This document shows positions 35,896-50,917 of a stretch of 64,000 bases of DNA, piece by piece (position 1 is the stretch's first letter; each line of letters opens with the position of its first letter). The DNA lies in NCBI RefSeq assembly GCF_040802235.1, contig NC_133158.1, positions 153,400,401 through 153,464,400 of the forward strand, given 5' to 3'. Source of the DNA: Manis javanica (lineage: Eukaryota; Chordata; Mammalia; Pholidota; Manidae). A program made the position numbers and the translations under genes. The notes below the pieces were generated by a model. It was not told the DNA's origin. It saw nothing but the letters and a program-made list of their open reading frames with translations, and did not search any database.

Positions 35896-35940
35896 GGGGG
35901 TGTGAAGATGCTGTCCTCTGCAGTGTGTGTGTGTGTGTGA
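35768..35940. repeat. TG-rich minisatellite with 'gaagatgctgtcctctgcag' units
   Basis: A G9-type run, then alternating (TG)n tracts and a unit 'ttggggggtgcgaagatgctg...ctctgcag'. Two full copies (about 35840-35870 and 35893-35925) and one shortened copy (about 35803-35822) are seen. Intron 1, likely polymorphic. Confidence 0.9.
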
Positions 35941-36057
35941 TTTATGGCAGTCAAAAGCCAATGTCGCCTGGGCAGGGAGGAAGAGGGGTGGGATTGTCCC
36001 TTTGAGAACCATTAATTCAGAGGGAGTGACTAAATTTTTTAATGTTTTATTCAACAG

Positions 36058-36115
36058 GTTTTCCTAAAATATTTCAGACATTTAAGAAAGACATGTCTAA
36101 AATAAATTTAGATAG
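36058..36115 (+). CDS. ERICH6: ERICH6-like, coding exon 2
   Basis: 58 bp between ttcaacag and gtaagaaa (near-consensus donor). Only one frame is open (FPKIFQTFKKDMSKINLD), and its phases (1 in, 2 out) join exons 1 and 3. Too short for a simple open-frame search. Confidence 0.7.
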
Positions 36116-38442
36116 GTAAGAAAATGTTTTCAGTTTTCGCATTATTAGTTTTTGAAACTAATGATATTACCTTTTGTATATATATATGTCAGGAAGTAAA
36201 GTAAAAAAATATATCTGGGGCATTGACAACTAACTTATTTTAAAAAGGTTTTTTTAAATTTTAATCTACACTGTTAGACACTTTGGATGAGTTAGAGAAA
36301 AGGTACCTGCCCATCCCAGGCTTATTACCTACCTGTACTGATGACATATCCACTTATTAATACAACACAAAATAATAACTGCCATGTGTACAACAGTAAG
36401 TGCTATGAATTATCTAGGACCTGTATTTAGTATCATATTGGCTAAATGTGAGGGTGATTAAAGATACCTTCTGTGGAAGAGAGTGGAAATTATGGTCTTC
36501 CCTTTTTTTCTTGTTGCTATTAGCCTTCAAACACTTTACTAGGAAGACACCAAAGAAGCACCCTTTGGAACATCAGAGATCTTCCCTGAAATCTGAGTCC
36601 ACCAAACCCGAGTCCACAATCTTGAATTACTCTTCACCTAAGCTTTGCTTTTACAAGAAGCAACTGTTAAACTCTTAAGCATAAAGAGAATTACTCTGTC
36701 CCATGAACACATTTTTATTTATCCTTTTAATTCAACTTTTTAAGACTTTATATATGCATGGTTAAAATGTTAAAGTATACAAAGGTATAAGATGAAAAAC
36801 TCCATGCCCTTCTCTACAGCCGCCCCATCCACACCAGAGGTAACATACTGTGAAGTTTGTTTAGTTTCCCATGTAATTTTAAATAGTGTATTTTCATTCC
36901 TTGTCTTACCAAGTTTTGATGTAACTACTGACTTTCCTAAATCAAATGCTTAATTTCTCTTCATAAAATACCCTAATAAGATGCTTCTTTTATATTTCAA
37001 AGCATTCTTTGGTGAAATTGGTGTGATTGTGTTTTTAAGGAAATCTGTCCTTAAAAGTCAAAAAAGGCAATCAATATTGACTTATCTTCTATTTTTAATT
37101 GCCCTCTTACTATGCTGCTTGAAAATAGGGCAAACTTTAGGATGCAGATGAATGTGGGGAAACACAAGTTTTGGAGCCAAATGATTCTGGGCCCCATCTG
37201 TGTCTGCCTCACGTGATTTCTGAGAGGTTCCCTTGAGCTTCAGTTTCCTTGCCTGTAGAAAGCAAATATTAATAGCTGCCTTGATTGAGTTTTGTAAAGC
37301 TAAAGGATATACTGTGAGTAAAACTACTATATATGTGCTACTACATAGTAAGTTCTCAGTAAATGTTAATTTTGTTGTTGTCCTCGCTCATTTGGGATCT
37401 TTACACCAAATTTCAGAAGCAATCTTTGGTGTTACTTTAAGGAAGGCGAAGAGACCTAGATGAATAATGGGTTGATTTTGTTAATCATAGAAATGGAAAA
37501 AATCCAAACACTAAATGTGGTCTATGGATTGTTCTTCAATGTTCCTTTACTCTTGGTCCCTGTACCTTGTTTCTCTGAGAGGTGAGATAACAGGACTCTC
37601 CAGAGACTTGCACAGGTGGCTCTGGCAAAGGAGTTCTTCACTTACTCTAGGACACAGTCATTTCAGAATTCAAACACCCCAATGAAGCAATACGCCGAGG
37701 AACAAAGCATCAACAAAGAAGGTGGAAACATTTAGAGAACTGAGAACGGTCAAAAAGTGACAATCCCAAAACTGCCTCAATTCTTTCGTTTGATCATTTT
37801 AGAAAAGCCAGCAAGTTATGACAAAAAAAATGAAATTCAGCGAGGCAAAGGAACGTGAAAAGCAACAGTTATTGTTCACTTATTTACAGCAGTAACTAGT
37901 GAATTTTAACTAGTAAAAGTAAATAAATTCTTGCCTTCCTATCATGTCAATGATAACTCAAATAACTGATTAAACTACTTAGAGAAAGAATAGATTGTTT
38001 TAATTGCAGTGCAGTTAACTTCAGCCCTTTCAAAAGAGTTTGGATTATTTTTAAGCTATTTTAAATGAATAATATGTTCTCATTCAACTAATGTTTAAAC
38101 AATTTTTAAATTCAAGTCAATGTTTAAAGAAACACCATCCCTGCCACCACCATCACCATCACACGTGCACAGAGAGAGCAGTAGTAATTTACTCCCTGAG
38201 GGAAAAGTATGGTATCGGGAGCTCCTGGCATTTAGAAAGGCATACTTCCCAAAGAATAGATATGATGCGAACACACTGTGCCTGACTTTACCTAAGAGAT
38301 AAGAATGAGGGGTAATATTTCAAAGAAAATAGAACTCAGGATCTTTGTTGCATATTTATTATTTGATTGCTAACTGTACTATAGAAGAACTCCTAACAAC
38401 TCTGTAGGTATGCTGAAAACTAACATTTCATCTAAATTTCAG
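36116..38442. other. Intron 2
   Basis: A MIR-like relic at 37150-37380 ('gttttggagccaaatgattctggg', 'cttcagtttccttgcctgtag'). The rest is AT-rich with no recognised element. Confidence 0.5.
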
Positions 38443-38534
38443 AACCACCTATTACAATTTATATCCAGGAGTTCCAATATCAGTACAAACAGAAGAAAGT
38501 TGGCTTCAAGAAATGTCCAACAAAAAGGAGTCAA
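38443..38534 (+). CDS. ERICH6: ERICH6-like, coding exon 3
   Basis: 92 bp between tttcag and gtgagt. In the frame set by the neighbours it reads TTYYNLYPGVPISVQTEESW and then LQEMSNKKES. All three frames happen to be open, but only this one fits the phases on both sides. Confidence 0.72.
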
Positions 38535-38589
38535 GTGAGTAGTTTGATTTCTTAGCTTCTGCTGGGAGATGGGATTCTGCACTGGAAAG

Positions 38590-38775
38590 TGAGTGGGTAT
38601 AAGCAGCCAGCAGAGCTAGGTTCGAATCCCAGCCCCAGCACAAACTAACTTGCATTAACCTCATTGAGTCTCCATTTCCTCAGGTGTTTATCGTAATAAT
38701 ACTTCTGTCGCAGGATTGTTATGAAGATCAAAATGTGATTACCTAAACCCCTTAGCACTAGTCTTTAATAAGTGG
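38590..38775 (+). repeat. MIR-family relic (intron 3)
   Basis: Contains 'gctaggttcgaatcccagcccc', 'gagtctccatttcctcagg' and 'gcaggattgttatgaagatcaaa'. MIR order is kept. Confidence 0.75.
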
Positions 38776-38801
38776 TAGCATTTATTTCACATAAAAAGTA
38801 A

Positions 38802-38965
38802 TTGCCGCAGAGAAGACAAGTAGTGACTCTATAGCATTTTACTACGCTGATGGACAGTGACTGTAATGGGGTTTGTGGTGGGGACTTGATAATGGGGGTA
38901 ATCTAGTAACCACAGTGTTGCTCATGTTATTGTATATTAATGATACCAAAATTAAAAAAAGAAAA
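38802..38965 (+). mobile_element. Short 5'-truncated L1 3' end (intron 3)
   Basis: Matches the last 160 bp of the young L1 3' UTR ('agaagacaagtagtgactct', 'gctgatggacagtgac'). Flanked by the direct repeat 'aagtaattgcc' / 'aaataattgcc' (38791-38801 and about 38966-38976). A small L1-endonuclease insertion. Confidence 0.85.
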
Positions 38966-39149
38966 TAATTGCCATTATATTTTGATACATATCTTACTTT
39001 TTATTATAGAAGTAATAACTTAGGCACACTGTTTTTAAATGTCAAACCATTAAGAAAGATAATGTAAAAAAAGTTTTAAGTTACCCTGGAATATTCCTCA
39101 CAAGTAATCATTATGAATCATTACGAATAGCCTTTCCTGTTATATCTTA

Positions 39150-39690
39150 TTCATCAGGTGCTTATTGAGCACCTACCATGTGCCAAGCACCTGTCTTAGG
39201 GTAGGACCCATTCTAGGGAAATGGCAGTGTACAAAACAGACAAAACCTGTCTCAGTGACCCTCTATTAAAGTGTGGAGGTGGAGGTTAGGACAAGATCAA
39301 TAATATACAAAATAAGTAAGGATATAATACATTAGGTGATGTAAGTGCTAAGGAGATAAAACAGGGAAAGGGACGGAAAACATTGGATGGGAGACATGCA
39401 GGCTCACACCGGACGCTCACGGAAACCTTCACTGAGAAGCTGAAGTATTCGAGCAAGGACCTCAGGGACATGAGAGAGTGATCCAGGATGATCTCTGGGA
39501 AGAGTGTACAAGGCCCAGTGCCTCCTAGAAGGGCGAGTGCCTCCTAGAACAAGGAGGTGGCCAGTGTGGCTGCAGCGGAGTAAGGAGGTGAATCCCAGTG
39601 GATAAGGTCAAAGAGAAACTGAGGAGCAGATCTTCAGTGATAATGAAGTGGAACGTCATGGAGGATTTGCACAAAGGAGTGACAAAATCT
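39150..39690. repeat. Ancient interspersed repeat (family uncertain)
   Basis: Same type as 9480-10090: 'cttattgagcacctaccatgtgcc', 'gtgtacaaaacagacaaaacc', 'cttcactgagaagctgaag', 'ggtggccagtgtggctgcag', 'ttgcacaaaggagtgac'. Intron 3. Confidence 0.5.
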
Positions 39691-40199
39691 AACAAAAATG
39701 GACCAAATATTAAAAAGATGTTCATTATTCCCAAATTTATCTATATAGTCAGTATAACCCTGATGGGATTTTTCAGTGGGATTTGACAAGCTGATTCTTA
39801 TCAAAGGTCATGCTTTGCAGTGTTAAAAGATAAACTGAGGCATTTTCAAATTTTTAAGAGTTTATCTGAGCAAACAACAGTTGGAATGGGATCGCTGGAA
39901 GCGTCTGGAGGACTCCACGGATGAGCTAGGGGAGAGATTTTTTTAGAGAAGACTTGGGAGTAGACGAGGCAATTATTTGGCTCTATAGGTTAAGCAGTGC
40001 GTTAATCGGGGAAACCTAGTGGGCTATTTGTGACTGGTTGTTCTTAACCTTGAGGCCTTTACAGAAATTGACTCTGGCAAAGATTTCAGTTTTCTTATGC
40101 AGGCTGCCAAGACACGAGAGCTGCTTCATCTACTGGCTGCCTCGTTTGATCACTTCAACAGCGGAATCTAGTGCACTGCTCCATTTTTTTCAGATCTTT

Positions 40200-40450
40200 T
40201 ACAGTATTTTTTTAATATGGGACTCCTATGCAGCTCTTATTAGTTTATTCCTACCTATTTTATAGTCTTTTACTGATGTAACGATTCTTTTTTTCTATTG
40301 TTAACTGGTTGTCAACATAGAGGAAAACTATTGATTTCCGTGTATTCATCTAATATCTGACTCCTTGCTAAATTTCTTATTAAATCCACTAATTTGTCCA
40401 TTGAAAGTCTACTAGACAATTATATTTCCTATGAATAATGGCAGTTTTAT
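40200..40450 (-). mobile_element. Antisense old L1 ORF2 scrap
   Basis: Text such as 'tattagtttattcctacctattttatag' and 'gattcttttttt...ttgttaactggttg' matches the reversed late-RT region of L1. Diverged. Intron 3. Confidence 0.5.
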
Positions 40451-41377
40451 CTCTTCTTTGATTTTTTCATTTAGTGTTTCATGGACATCTTTTCATGTCA
40501 GGAAAAACTGATCCGAGTCTTTGAAACCACTGCATAGTACTTCCTTATATACAATTATTCTGACTTATGTCATAAATCTGATTGCTACCTATTTACGTTG
40601 TTTGGTTTGGCTTGGTATTTTCAGGTCTTCCTTATAACAAATCATGCCTTAATGAAAATTTTCATGCATTCATCTTTTTTATACCTGTGCTGCCATGTCT
40701 GTTGGACAAAATACCTAAAAATTGTTTCAAATATTCCAAGAAGTGTCTTATCTTCTGAAGCCTCTCTCTTTGTCCAACAGCAGTCTTTGCTGTCTCTGGC
40801 TCTGCTGGGAAAGTGAATCAGCCGTGTGCCTTTACCTCTGTCCCACTGTAGGTTGTTCTGACTGGTTTTCATCATTCCAGTTCTATCTGCTTACATCTTC
40901 TAGACATTTACTTCAAGTTGCTGGTGTGTTGATGGCTGCGTTCCCCATTTCCAGTACTGCCCTAGAATCTGTGGAGGGAATAATCCTCATGGTTTAGTTC
41001 ACTGGAACTGCAACCCCAGACTCCTGAACCTGAGAAATCTTTCACAGAATAACAGACACCAAATAACAGAATAGTATGTTAAAAGGGCAGAAAACAAAAG
41101 GGTCAGTGAACCATGATTATAATCAAGTAAAATATGCATCCATGCAATATTCTAGGATTAGAAAGGAACAGGGAATCATTTTTTAATGTGATACATTAGT
41201 GGTGAGCATCCTGTGTTCCTTACTGTTGATAAAATGTTATGCGGAAAATGCAAAATATTAAAAGATAAAACAAACACAACCAAGGGTACTTTTCTTTCCA
41301 AAAGGTTTATTTTCTTTTATATTAACCTGTTTTCCTACCTTGTCAGAATTGATGACAAATGTACACTCTTTTCACAG

Positions 41378-41440
41378 GGAAGAAACCACCCTCTGTAATA
41401 AAAGAATGCAAACCTGAAGGCCCAGCTGTGAAGTTAAGAG
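41378..41440 (+). CDS. ERICH6: ERICH6-like, coding exon 4
   Basis: 63 bp between tttcacag and gtaatg. The single open frame reads KKPPSVIKECKPEGPAVKLR; the other two frames have stops. Confidence 0.72.
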
Positions 41441-41639
41441 GTAATGGCTGCTTGGGATCATGTCCTCTGCTGGCAGAGGCAGACTGCCTTTAGAGAACCA
41501 ACCAGCCTTCACTTGGACGGTGCCCACCCTTGAGAAAAGCCCTCCTCTGGGAATATATGCAAGAAGGTGGTGAGAAAGTAGGATTTCAGGACATTTAAAC
41601 AGAGCATGTGACATGCTAGTGTTATTGAAAACCAGTCCT

Positions 41640-42110
41640 TGTCACCAGAGTCACAACACAAAACACTTTGACAAGGTTTTGAGGAAAGGAAAAGAATAGT
41701 TTAATAATTTGCCAGGAAAGGAGGGAGTGGCAGGCTTATGCCTTAAAGAACCCCTGTGCCCCCGAAGCACAAGGAGTTAGGGCCTTTAAGGGGGAAATCG
41801 TGGGAGAGAGGCTGTGGTATTCATGACCACAGACACAAACAGTAGCAACCTGCAAGGAGCCCAGCAGACCTTCTTGCACCCATTCAATTGCTTTTTGTTT
41901 TTCTTACTACTTCCTCCTCGGTACTTGGGACAGGATGTCTTGGTTTCTGCAAAATCAGCTTTCTGCCTTATATCTGACCCTAAGACTCAGAAAATAAGGG
42001 GAACAAAAAGAAACTGCCACCTGTTCATGGTAACAGGGTTTTGGGGGCTACTTGAGTTTGTTTTCCAGTTAATGTTGGTGTTGAATTTTAAACACAGGGA
42101 TTAGTTCAGT
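41640..42110. other. Possible old LTR in intron 4
   Basis: A GC-mixed block beginning about 'caccagagtcacaacac' and including 'gaatagtttaataatttgccagg'. It looks like a reversed LTR but has no clear ends. Weak. Confidence 0.25.
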
Positions 42111-42207
42111 TTTCCTCTGTTACACTAGGATCTGCAAACTAGAGAAAATGGCATACACCGCACAAAGGTTTTGAACTTTCCTTCTAAGTCTGTCCTTTTC
42201 CCTTCAG

Positions 42208-42263
42208 AAAAATGGGTAATTAATCCAGAAGAGTCCAAACTGAATATTTTATGTGAGTTGGAG
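42208..42263 (+). CDS. ERICH6: ERICH6-like, coding exon 5
   Basis: 56 bp between cccttcag and gtaagac. Reads KWVINPEESKLNILCELE and ends in phase 0. Only a 95-bp intron separates it from exon 6. Confidence 0.8.
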
Positions 42264-42358
42264 GTAAGACATGTTTGTCAGTCCAATAACATAATGTGCC
42301 CATGTTAAAGAATCACTTATTCAATCTTCAATTTTCTCTCTCTCTTTTTAAAATTTAG

Positions 42359-42511
<153 letters not shown>

Positions 42512-42617
42512 TGAGATAATAAAAAGCCACATAATGGCTTGCACAAAAGGCAGTGAAGACTTAAAAGAAAAAAGCAGGCAAAGGGGTCATTTACTTGGAA
42601 TAGCACTAAGGATAGCT

Positions 42618-43050
42618 CTATTCATTTCCGAGGGCTGCTGTAACAAAGTACCACCAACTGGGTGGCTTAAAATGACAGCAGCTTATTGCTTCACAGTTCT
42701 GAAAGCCAGAAGTCCAAAATCAAGTACCAGGAAGTTGTCTCCTACCGGCCAGGGAGCAAGCACCCTTCCTTGCCCCTCCCTCACTGCTGCTCCAGGTCGT
42801 CAGTCCTCCGGAGGGCTCGGGGCAGCATCACTCCAATCTCGCCACAGTTGTCCCAGCATCTTCTGTGTGTCTGTATCCAGGTGTCCCTCTTCTCCATGGA
42901 CACCAGTCATACTGGATTAGGGCTGACCCTAATGACCTCTTCTGGAGTCCATCTGTAATGACCCCATTTCTAAATAAGGCCACAGTCACAGGCACCAGGG
43001 GTTAGGACTTCAATATCTTTTCAGGGGACACAATTCAACCCATAACAGTG
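42618..43050 (+). repeat. Ancient interspersed repeat, 'gggctgctgtaacaaa' type
   Basis: Complete order of a widespread mammalian repeat: 'tttccgagggctgctgtaacaaag', 'gggtggcttaaaa', 'agttctgaaagccagaagtcc', 'gacaccagtcatactggattaggg', 'ggacacaattcaacccataac'. I do not assign its family. Intron 6. Confidence 0.7.
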
Positions 43051-44560
43051 GCCATAAAGCCTGGGAACATAGGTGAACATTTGCTGTGTTTGTGTTTGTT
43101 AAGTGACCAGTTAATATGCCTGTGCTTGATGATCAAGGGAAAGGCCACCTGGTAATTCCGACAGGATGGCACACCACCCCAGTGCAGCAGGTGGTGGGGG
43201 ACTGACTGGGGGCAGGATCATCTCCTAACTGGTCCGGCCCGGCTCTGTGGAGGGAACTGCACACTCCCGGGTCGGAGCCCCCTTGGTTGCTCCTTCTGGG
43301 ACACACTAAAGGCGCAAGCTTATTCACTGAAAACAGTGAGGCAGTGCGTGGCCATGTGCGGGCAGAGCCGGCGGGGACGCGGTGTGGGTGCGCTGACATG
43401 TCCCCACCGCCATTTTGTGCAGCACACTGAACTATGCAACTCCAAAAATAGGCAGCCCACTAAACACATCATGTAATAGAACATTAACCAACATTTACTG
43501 TTTATATTTGCCCAGGTTTCTCAACCCTATGGTCACCCTCCTCAGGTTGACTCCTCAGGTTGAGACTCTTTATTTAAACATGAGACCTTCCCTTTTCTGA
43601 ACCACAGAAGTTTGTATCCAGAGAAGTTTCTTGAGCTTTCTTCCCCTGACGCCCAGAAACAGCCCGAACATGAGGAGAGCTTTGCGGCCTTTTTTCCAGG
43701 GAGTTGTCCCCGCACTGGCACGTGGGCAGGGTGGGCTCCTCCTGCAGCTCAGCAGGTCTTTCAGGTCCTCTAGGTGGGACTTGGATACTAGCCTAGTTCT
43801 GAGGCAGCAGCGGCTGGCTTGCAGCTCGCCTCTAGCCACACCCTCTTCAGGTACAGGGTCCAAACCTTTCATGATCTTTTGAAGACCTTGCTTTATGCCC
43901 AAGTGAAGGGTGAAGGGACCATGGGATGAGGAGTTCATCACCCAGACCCTTGTGTGGAGCAGGTTGCAGATGACCTGGCAGTGCCACACTCTGTGCCCTA
44001 CTCCATCATCTGGTGGCCATCCTAGGTTTTTTACTGCCATTTCTCTATTGCAGGGCTTTATTCCCCAAGTGTTCTGCTTTCAGCAATGTGCAGCGCTTAC
44101 AACCAGGCAGTTTCAGGGGCCTAATGACATTGGACCTTATTCTAGGGTGGTGAATGCGTGGCTGCCCTGTACACCTCGGCCACCCTTTAGTCCCACAGTG
44201 GCCATTTTGCCATCCCCAAGAGAATGGTTTCCATGGCAAATACAGATGTCCTGGAAGTGCTCGTGACCTGCAAGTCCTGTGTGATCTGGGTCTTTTCCTG
44301 GAGGCCTGTGCTGATGAGGCTTGACCGCTCGCCTGCCCAGGAGCCTCTGTAGTCATGAGCTAAGATCACTAACACAACTGTAGTGTCAGCCCCTCGCTGA
44401 GTCACCTGAGCCCCTAACTCCCTTTTACTACCCCTGGTCTCCTCCAACTCCTCCTGAATCAACTTCACAGCACAGACAGGAGAATTCGGGACTGCAACCT
44501 GGGCTTCCCCTTGAGAAAGGACTCTGATTTAGGACGTTGATCATTGTAAATGGTGGCTGA
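43051..44560. other. Unassigned block in intron 6, possible old ERV relic
   Basis: About 1.5 kb with higher G+C and CpG (especially 43190-43400), unlike its neighbours. A 156-codon minus-strand frame (43570-44040) and overlapping plus-strand frames occur, none with a motif I recognise. An old, reversed ERV internal region is possible but unproven. Confidence 0.3.
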
Positions 44561-44950
44561 CATACTAATGAAAAGACTTCTTCCTACCAGTCACTTTTTG
44601 AAAGAGTTTATGATATTCAAACACCTTAGACCACCTGCATAAGTCTAGTATGTGTTATCCTTTGTCCCTTGCATCTAGTTACACACTGTATGTCCTCCTC
44701 CCCTACAAGGGACTGTGATGTCAACAGTAAAGGCATTTCTGCAGCTTTGTTCTTATGCTGAAGAGGCATCTTAAAGACACACACAGCTCCTGATGGCTCA
44801 GCTGTGCTCTGGCACCAGGCAGAGGCCCTCAGAACACTACCTCAGCCTTCTCCGTCCTCAGCAGCCCTTAAATAAAAATGATGTCTCATTACTGGAATAT
44901 ACCGATCTTGCTGGCTTGGTGCCTTCTGGTAAAGGTTTTCAACCCTCTGA

Positions 44951-45292
<342 letters not shown>

Positions 45293-45356
45293 TGATGTTT
45301 TTAAATTCCATTTTTAAACTTATGTATTATTTTCTTCTGCATTGCCATTTTTAGAA

Positions 45357-46110
45357 GAGTAATCTGTTAGCTGTTGGGGAAATGCAAATCATAACTACAG
45401 TGGATCCCATTTCACACCCACTATGATGGCTATCATCAAAAAGACAGATAACAACAACTGTTGACAAGCATGTAGAGAAGCTGGAACCCTCACACACTGC
45501 TGAAGAATATAAAATGGTTCAGCTACTTTGGAAAATAGTTGGGCAATTCCTCACAAAGTTAGACCTACCACATAACCTAGCAATTCCAACCCTAGGTATA
45601 TATGCAAGATATTGGCAACATATGTACACACAAAACTTGTATACAAATGTTCATAGCAGCACAATTCATAACAGACAAAAAGTGAAAACCCAAATGTCCA
45701 TCAACTGATGAATGGGTAGGTAAATGTGGTATATCCATACAGTGGAATATTATTCAGCCATTAAAAGAAATTATGTACTAATATATGCTACAACATACAT
45801 GAACCTTGAAAACATTATGCCAAGTGAAAGAAGCCATTCACGAAGTAAAATTATATGATTCCATTTATATGAACTGTACAGAATAGGCAAAGCTAGAAAG
45901 ATAGAAAAGAGATTAGTGGTTGCTGGGAGCTGAAAGAAGAGGATAAAGTGATTATTAATGGGTACAGGTTTCATGTTCTAAAATTGATCTTGGTGATGGT
46001 TACACAACTCTGTGAATATACTAAAAACTATAGAATTTTATAGCTTAAATGGGCAAATGCTATGGTATTTGAATTATATCTAAGTAAAGCTGTTACTAAA
46101 GAGAAGTTAG
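45357..46110 (+). mobile_element. Old L1 3' end (intron 7)
   Basis: L1M-like text: 'gttggggaaatgcaaatcataac', 'gagaagctggaaccctcacacactg', 'cagtggaatattattcagcc', 'gattagtggttgctggg', then 'tatctaagtaaagctgttac'. Frames are broken. It ends about 100 bp before exon 8. Confidence 0.85.
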
Positions 46111-46185
46111 TATAGATTGTTATCGAAATCCTATTAGCTATTTTTGGTTTTCCCCCCTCTAATTAACTGCATCTTGGACTGATGA

Positions 46186-46371
<186 letters not shown>

Positions 46372-46801
46372 TAACATTGAGCCTTTGATATTGAAATTCA
46401 GATAGGCCCCCTTGGAGAGCTTTTTGTAAAATGAACCTTGTTTTTTTGCAATATATAATTTTGAAGATAGTTCCCAGTGAAGAAACAAAAATTGCCCAAA
46501 GCAAGCCTATTACAATTCCTGGTGGATGTTATGAGATTCAGAAGCTCCCAGAAACTCTATGAACTCACTGATTTAAAGTAGAAATTTACCAATCACAAAT
46601 TTTTTAGGGCAATTCAGAATTCCTACAGTGGGGAAATTTGTCCACTAAGCAGAGTACAGTTTCATGTGCACTGATAAGTGACTGGATTCATAAGTAATAA
46701 CAGATAAAAATAACAAGGAATGGCATTTAAGCAATTAAAATGTGTAGTATTCTGTTTTAAACTTCAGCTGTATTTATGCATCACATTTTTTGGTTGTGTA
46801 G

Positions 46802-46869
46802 AAAACAGGAGCAACAAATGGCCAGACAGTTTGCAATAACAAATGAACAGACTACTTTCTCTGAAGAAG
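46802..46869 (+). CDS. ERICH6: ERICH6-like, coding exon 9
   Basis: 68 bp between tgtgtag and gtgagt. Continues the charged helix: KQEQQMARQFAITNEQ and then TTFSEE. Phase 2 in, 1 out. Confidence 0.82.
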
Positions 46870-47220
46870 GTGAGTGCATCAGTGCTGACGTTACAGATCA
46901 GTTGTTCATCAGAAAGCTCATCGTATGACCAAGAGCTAAAATTAGCATATTTAAAAAATAATATTTATATGTTTTATTTCACCCAATGCATCAGTCAAAT
47001 GACTCAGAAGAATCTTAATCTAGATGAAGTTAATTAGAGGGGGGAATAACTGATGTTTCAGGTCTCTGGCTTTTGAAGTTCTTAATCAGTAGCTCATTGT
47101 GTTATTGATTGGAATAAATTGGCGACCTCTGTAGAGCACTTTATAGATTAGCTATAAAGAGTTTTGAGTTCATTGTCTCTTGTTTTTGTTTTATTAAGCA
47201 CACATTCCATTTTGTTTTCT

Positions 47221-47606
47221 AGCTGGGATATCAGAATCTGTCAAAAGTAATTCATATTCCTTTCTTCATATATGGTTTCTATCAGTTGGCCAGTATAGCT
47301 CTGGTACTGGTACAATTGAAGGAGCATTGATTTTAGAACCAGAAGTTCTGGATTTATATCTTAGTTTTTTCCTTAAGAGCTGTATGATTTAGGGTAAATT
47401 ACTTAAACTTCTGAGCTGGGATATCAGAATCTGTCAAAAGTAAATCATATTCCTTTCTTCATATATGGTTTCTATCAGTTGGCCAGTATAGCTGTAGTAC
47501 TGGTACAATTGAAGGAGCATTGATTTTAGAACCAGAAGTTCGAGATTTATATCTTAGTTTTTTCCTTAAGAGCTGTATGATTTAGGGTAAATTACTTAAA
47601 CTTCTG
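47221..47606 (+). repeat. 193-bp tandem duplication (intron 9)
   Basis: Two head-to-tail copies (47221-47413 and 47414-47606), both opening 'agctgggatatcagaatctg' and ending at 'cttaaacttctg'. They differ at only a few bases, so the duplication is recent. Confidence 0.95.
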
Positions 47607-47855
47607 AGCACTGGACTCCTCTTCTACCACCCAGAGCTATTGAAAAGATACTTTGAGAATATATTTTTTGTTTAGTTTACTTTTCAACTAAATTCCTAGT
47701 ATAAAGTTCCATATTGAATTGTTTCCTACTACGTAAGGCCAGAAAAAATCCCACTTACTGAAAAATCATTTTTCTTCTTTAAACGAAGGAATGTTCTCAT
47801 TTTTTAACAAAAGAAGCCCTCACTTTAACTTAATGGTCCTCATTTTTCTTCCATT

Positions 47856-50170
<2,315 letters not shown>

Positions 50171-50197
50171 ACTGTCAGATTACTTTTTTTTTTTTTT

Positions 50198-50570
50198 CAC
50201 CAGCAAAAAGAATTTATTCAGGAATAGCAGTTGAATTACAATTTGGGATATGCAAACTATGGCAAACTATGGGCAAGTCTGGAGAATAAAGGAGAGGAGC
50301 ATTCTTTTATAGAAAAAAGGGGGAGCTGGGAGTGGTGTTTTTCAACAAAAGTCCAGTTCACTGGAAGAAACTGGGAATTTGAAATGTAGAGGCTTCTTGT
50401 TGGCTGGGTTGTGAAAGTTTCTCATTGGCTGGGCTGTTGATGGGCCAGGAGGAATTCTTCCTTCCTTCTACTGGGATAGTAAGGTAAGCTTCCTCCTGCC
50501 TGTGAATGCAAAGTAAGCTGCTCCAGGTGTCTGTGTGAGAGCTCCCCCTTCAGGGCTTCCTGACTCTTTT
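50198..50570 (-). mobile_element. Transduced LTR-like 3' tail
   Basis: On the minus strand this block has a CCAAT box (gccaatgag, 50421-50429), a TATA box (tataaaa, 50305-50311) and AATAAA (50213-50218), followed within 20 bp by the A-run. That spacing is LTR promoter and R-region geometry, different in sequence from the LTR at 30625. Its U3 start is not certain. Confidence 0.7.
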
Positions 50571-50917
50571 TCTTTCTATTAAGGTATAGTTGATATACAA
50601 TCTTATGCTCACATTTCACATGAGCAACATTCTGATTACTACATTACCCCTATTATCAAGTCCCCACCACATGCCCCATTACAGTCACTGTCCATCAGCA
50701 TAGTAAGATGCTATAGAGTCACTACTTGTCTTCTCTGTGCTATACTTCCTTCACCATGCCCCTCCTATATTATGAGTGCTAATCATAATGCCCTTAATCC
50801 CATTATCCCTCCCTTCCCACCCACTCTGCCCAGTCCCTTTCCCTTTGGTAACTGTTAGTCCATTCTTGGGTTCTATGAGTCTGCTACTGTTCTGTTCCTT
50901 CAGTTTCTGCTTTGTTG

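Noticed and set aside
35451..36005. Open frames rich in Cys-Val and Thr-His
   Set aside because: Translations of TG/CA microsatellites, not genes.
36530..36680. Possible extra coding exon after 'ctttactag'
   Set aside because: No good donor in phase, and exons 2 and 3 already join in the correct phase without it.
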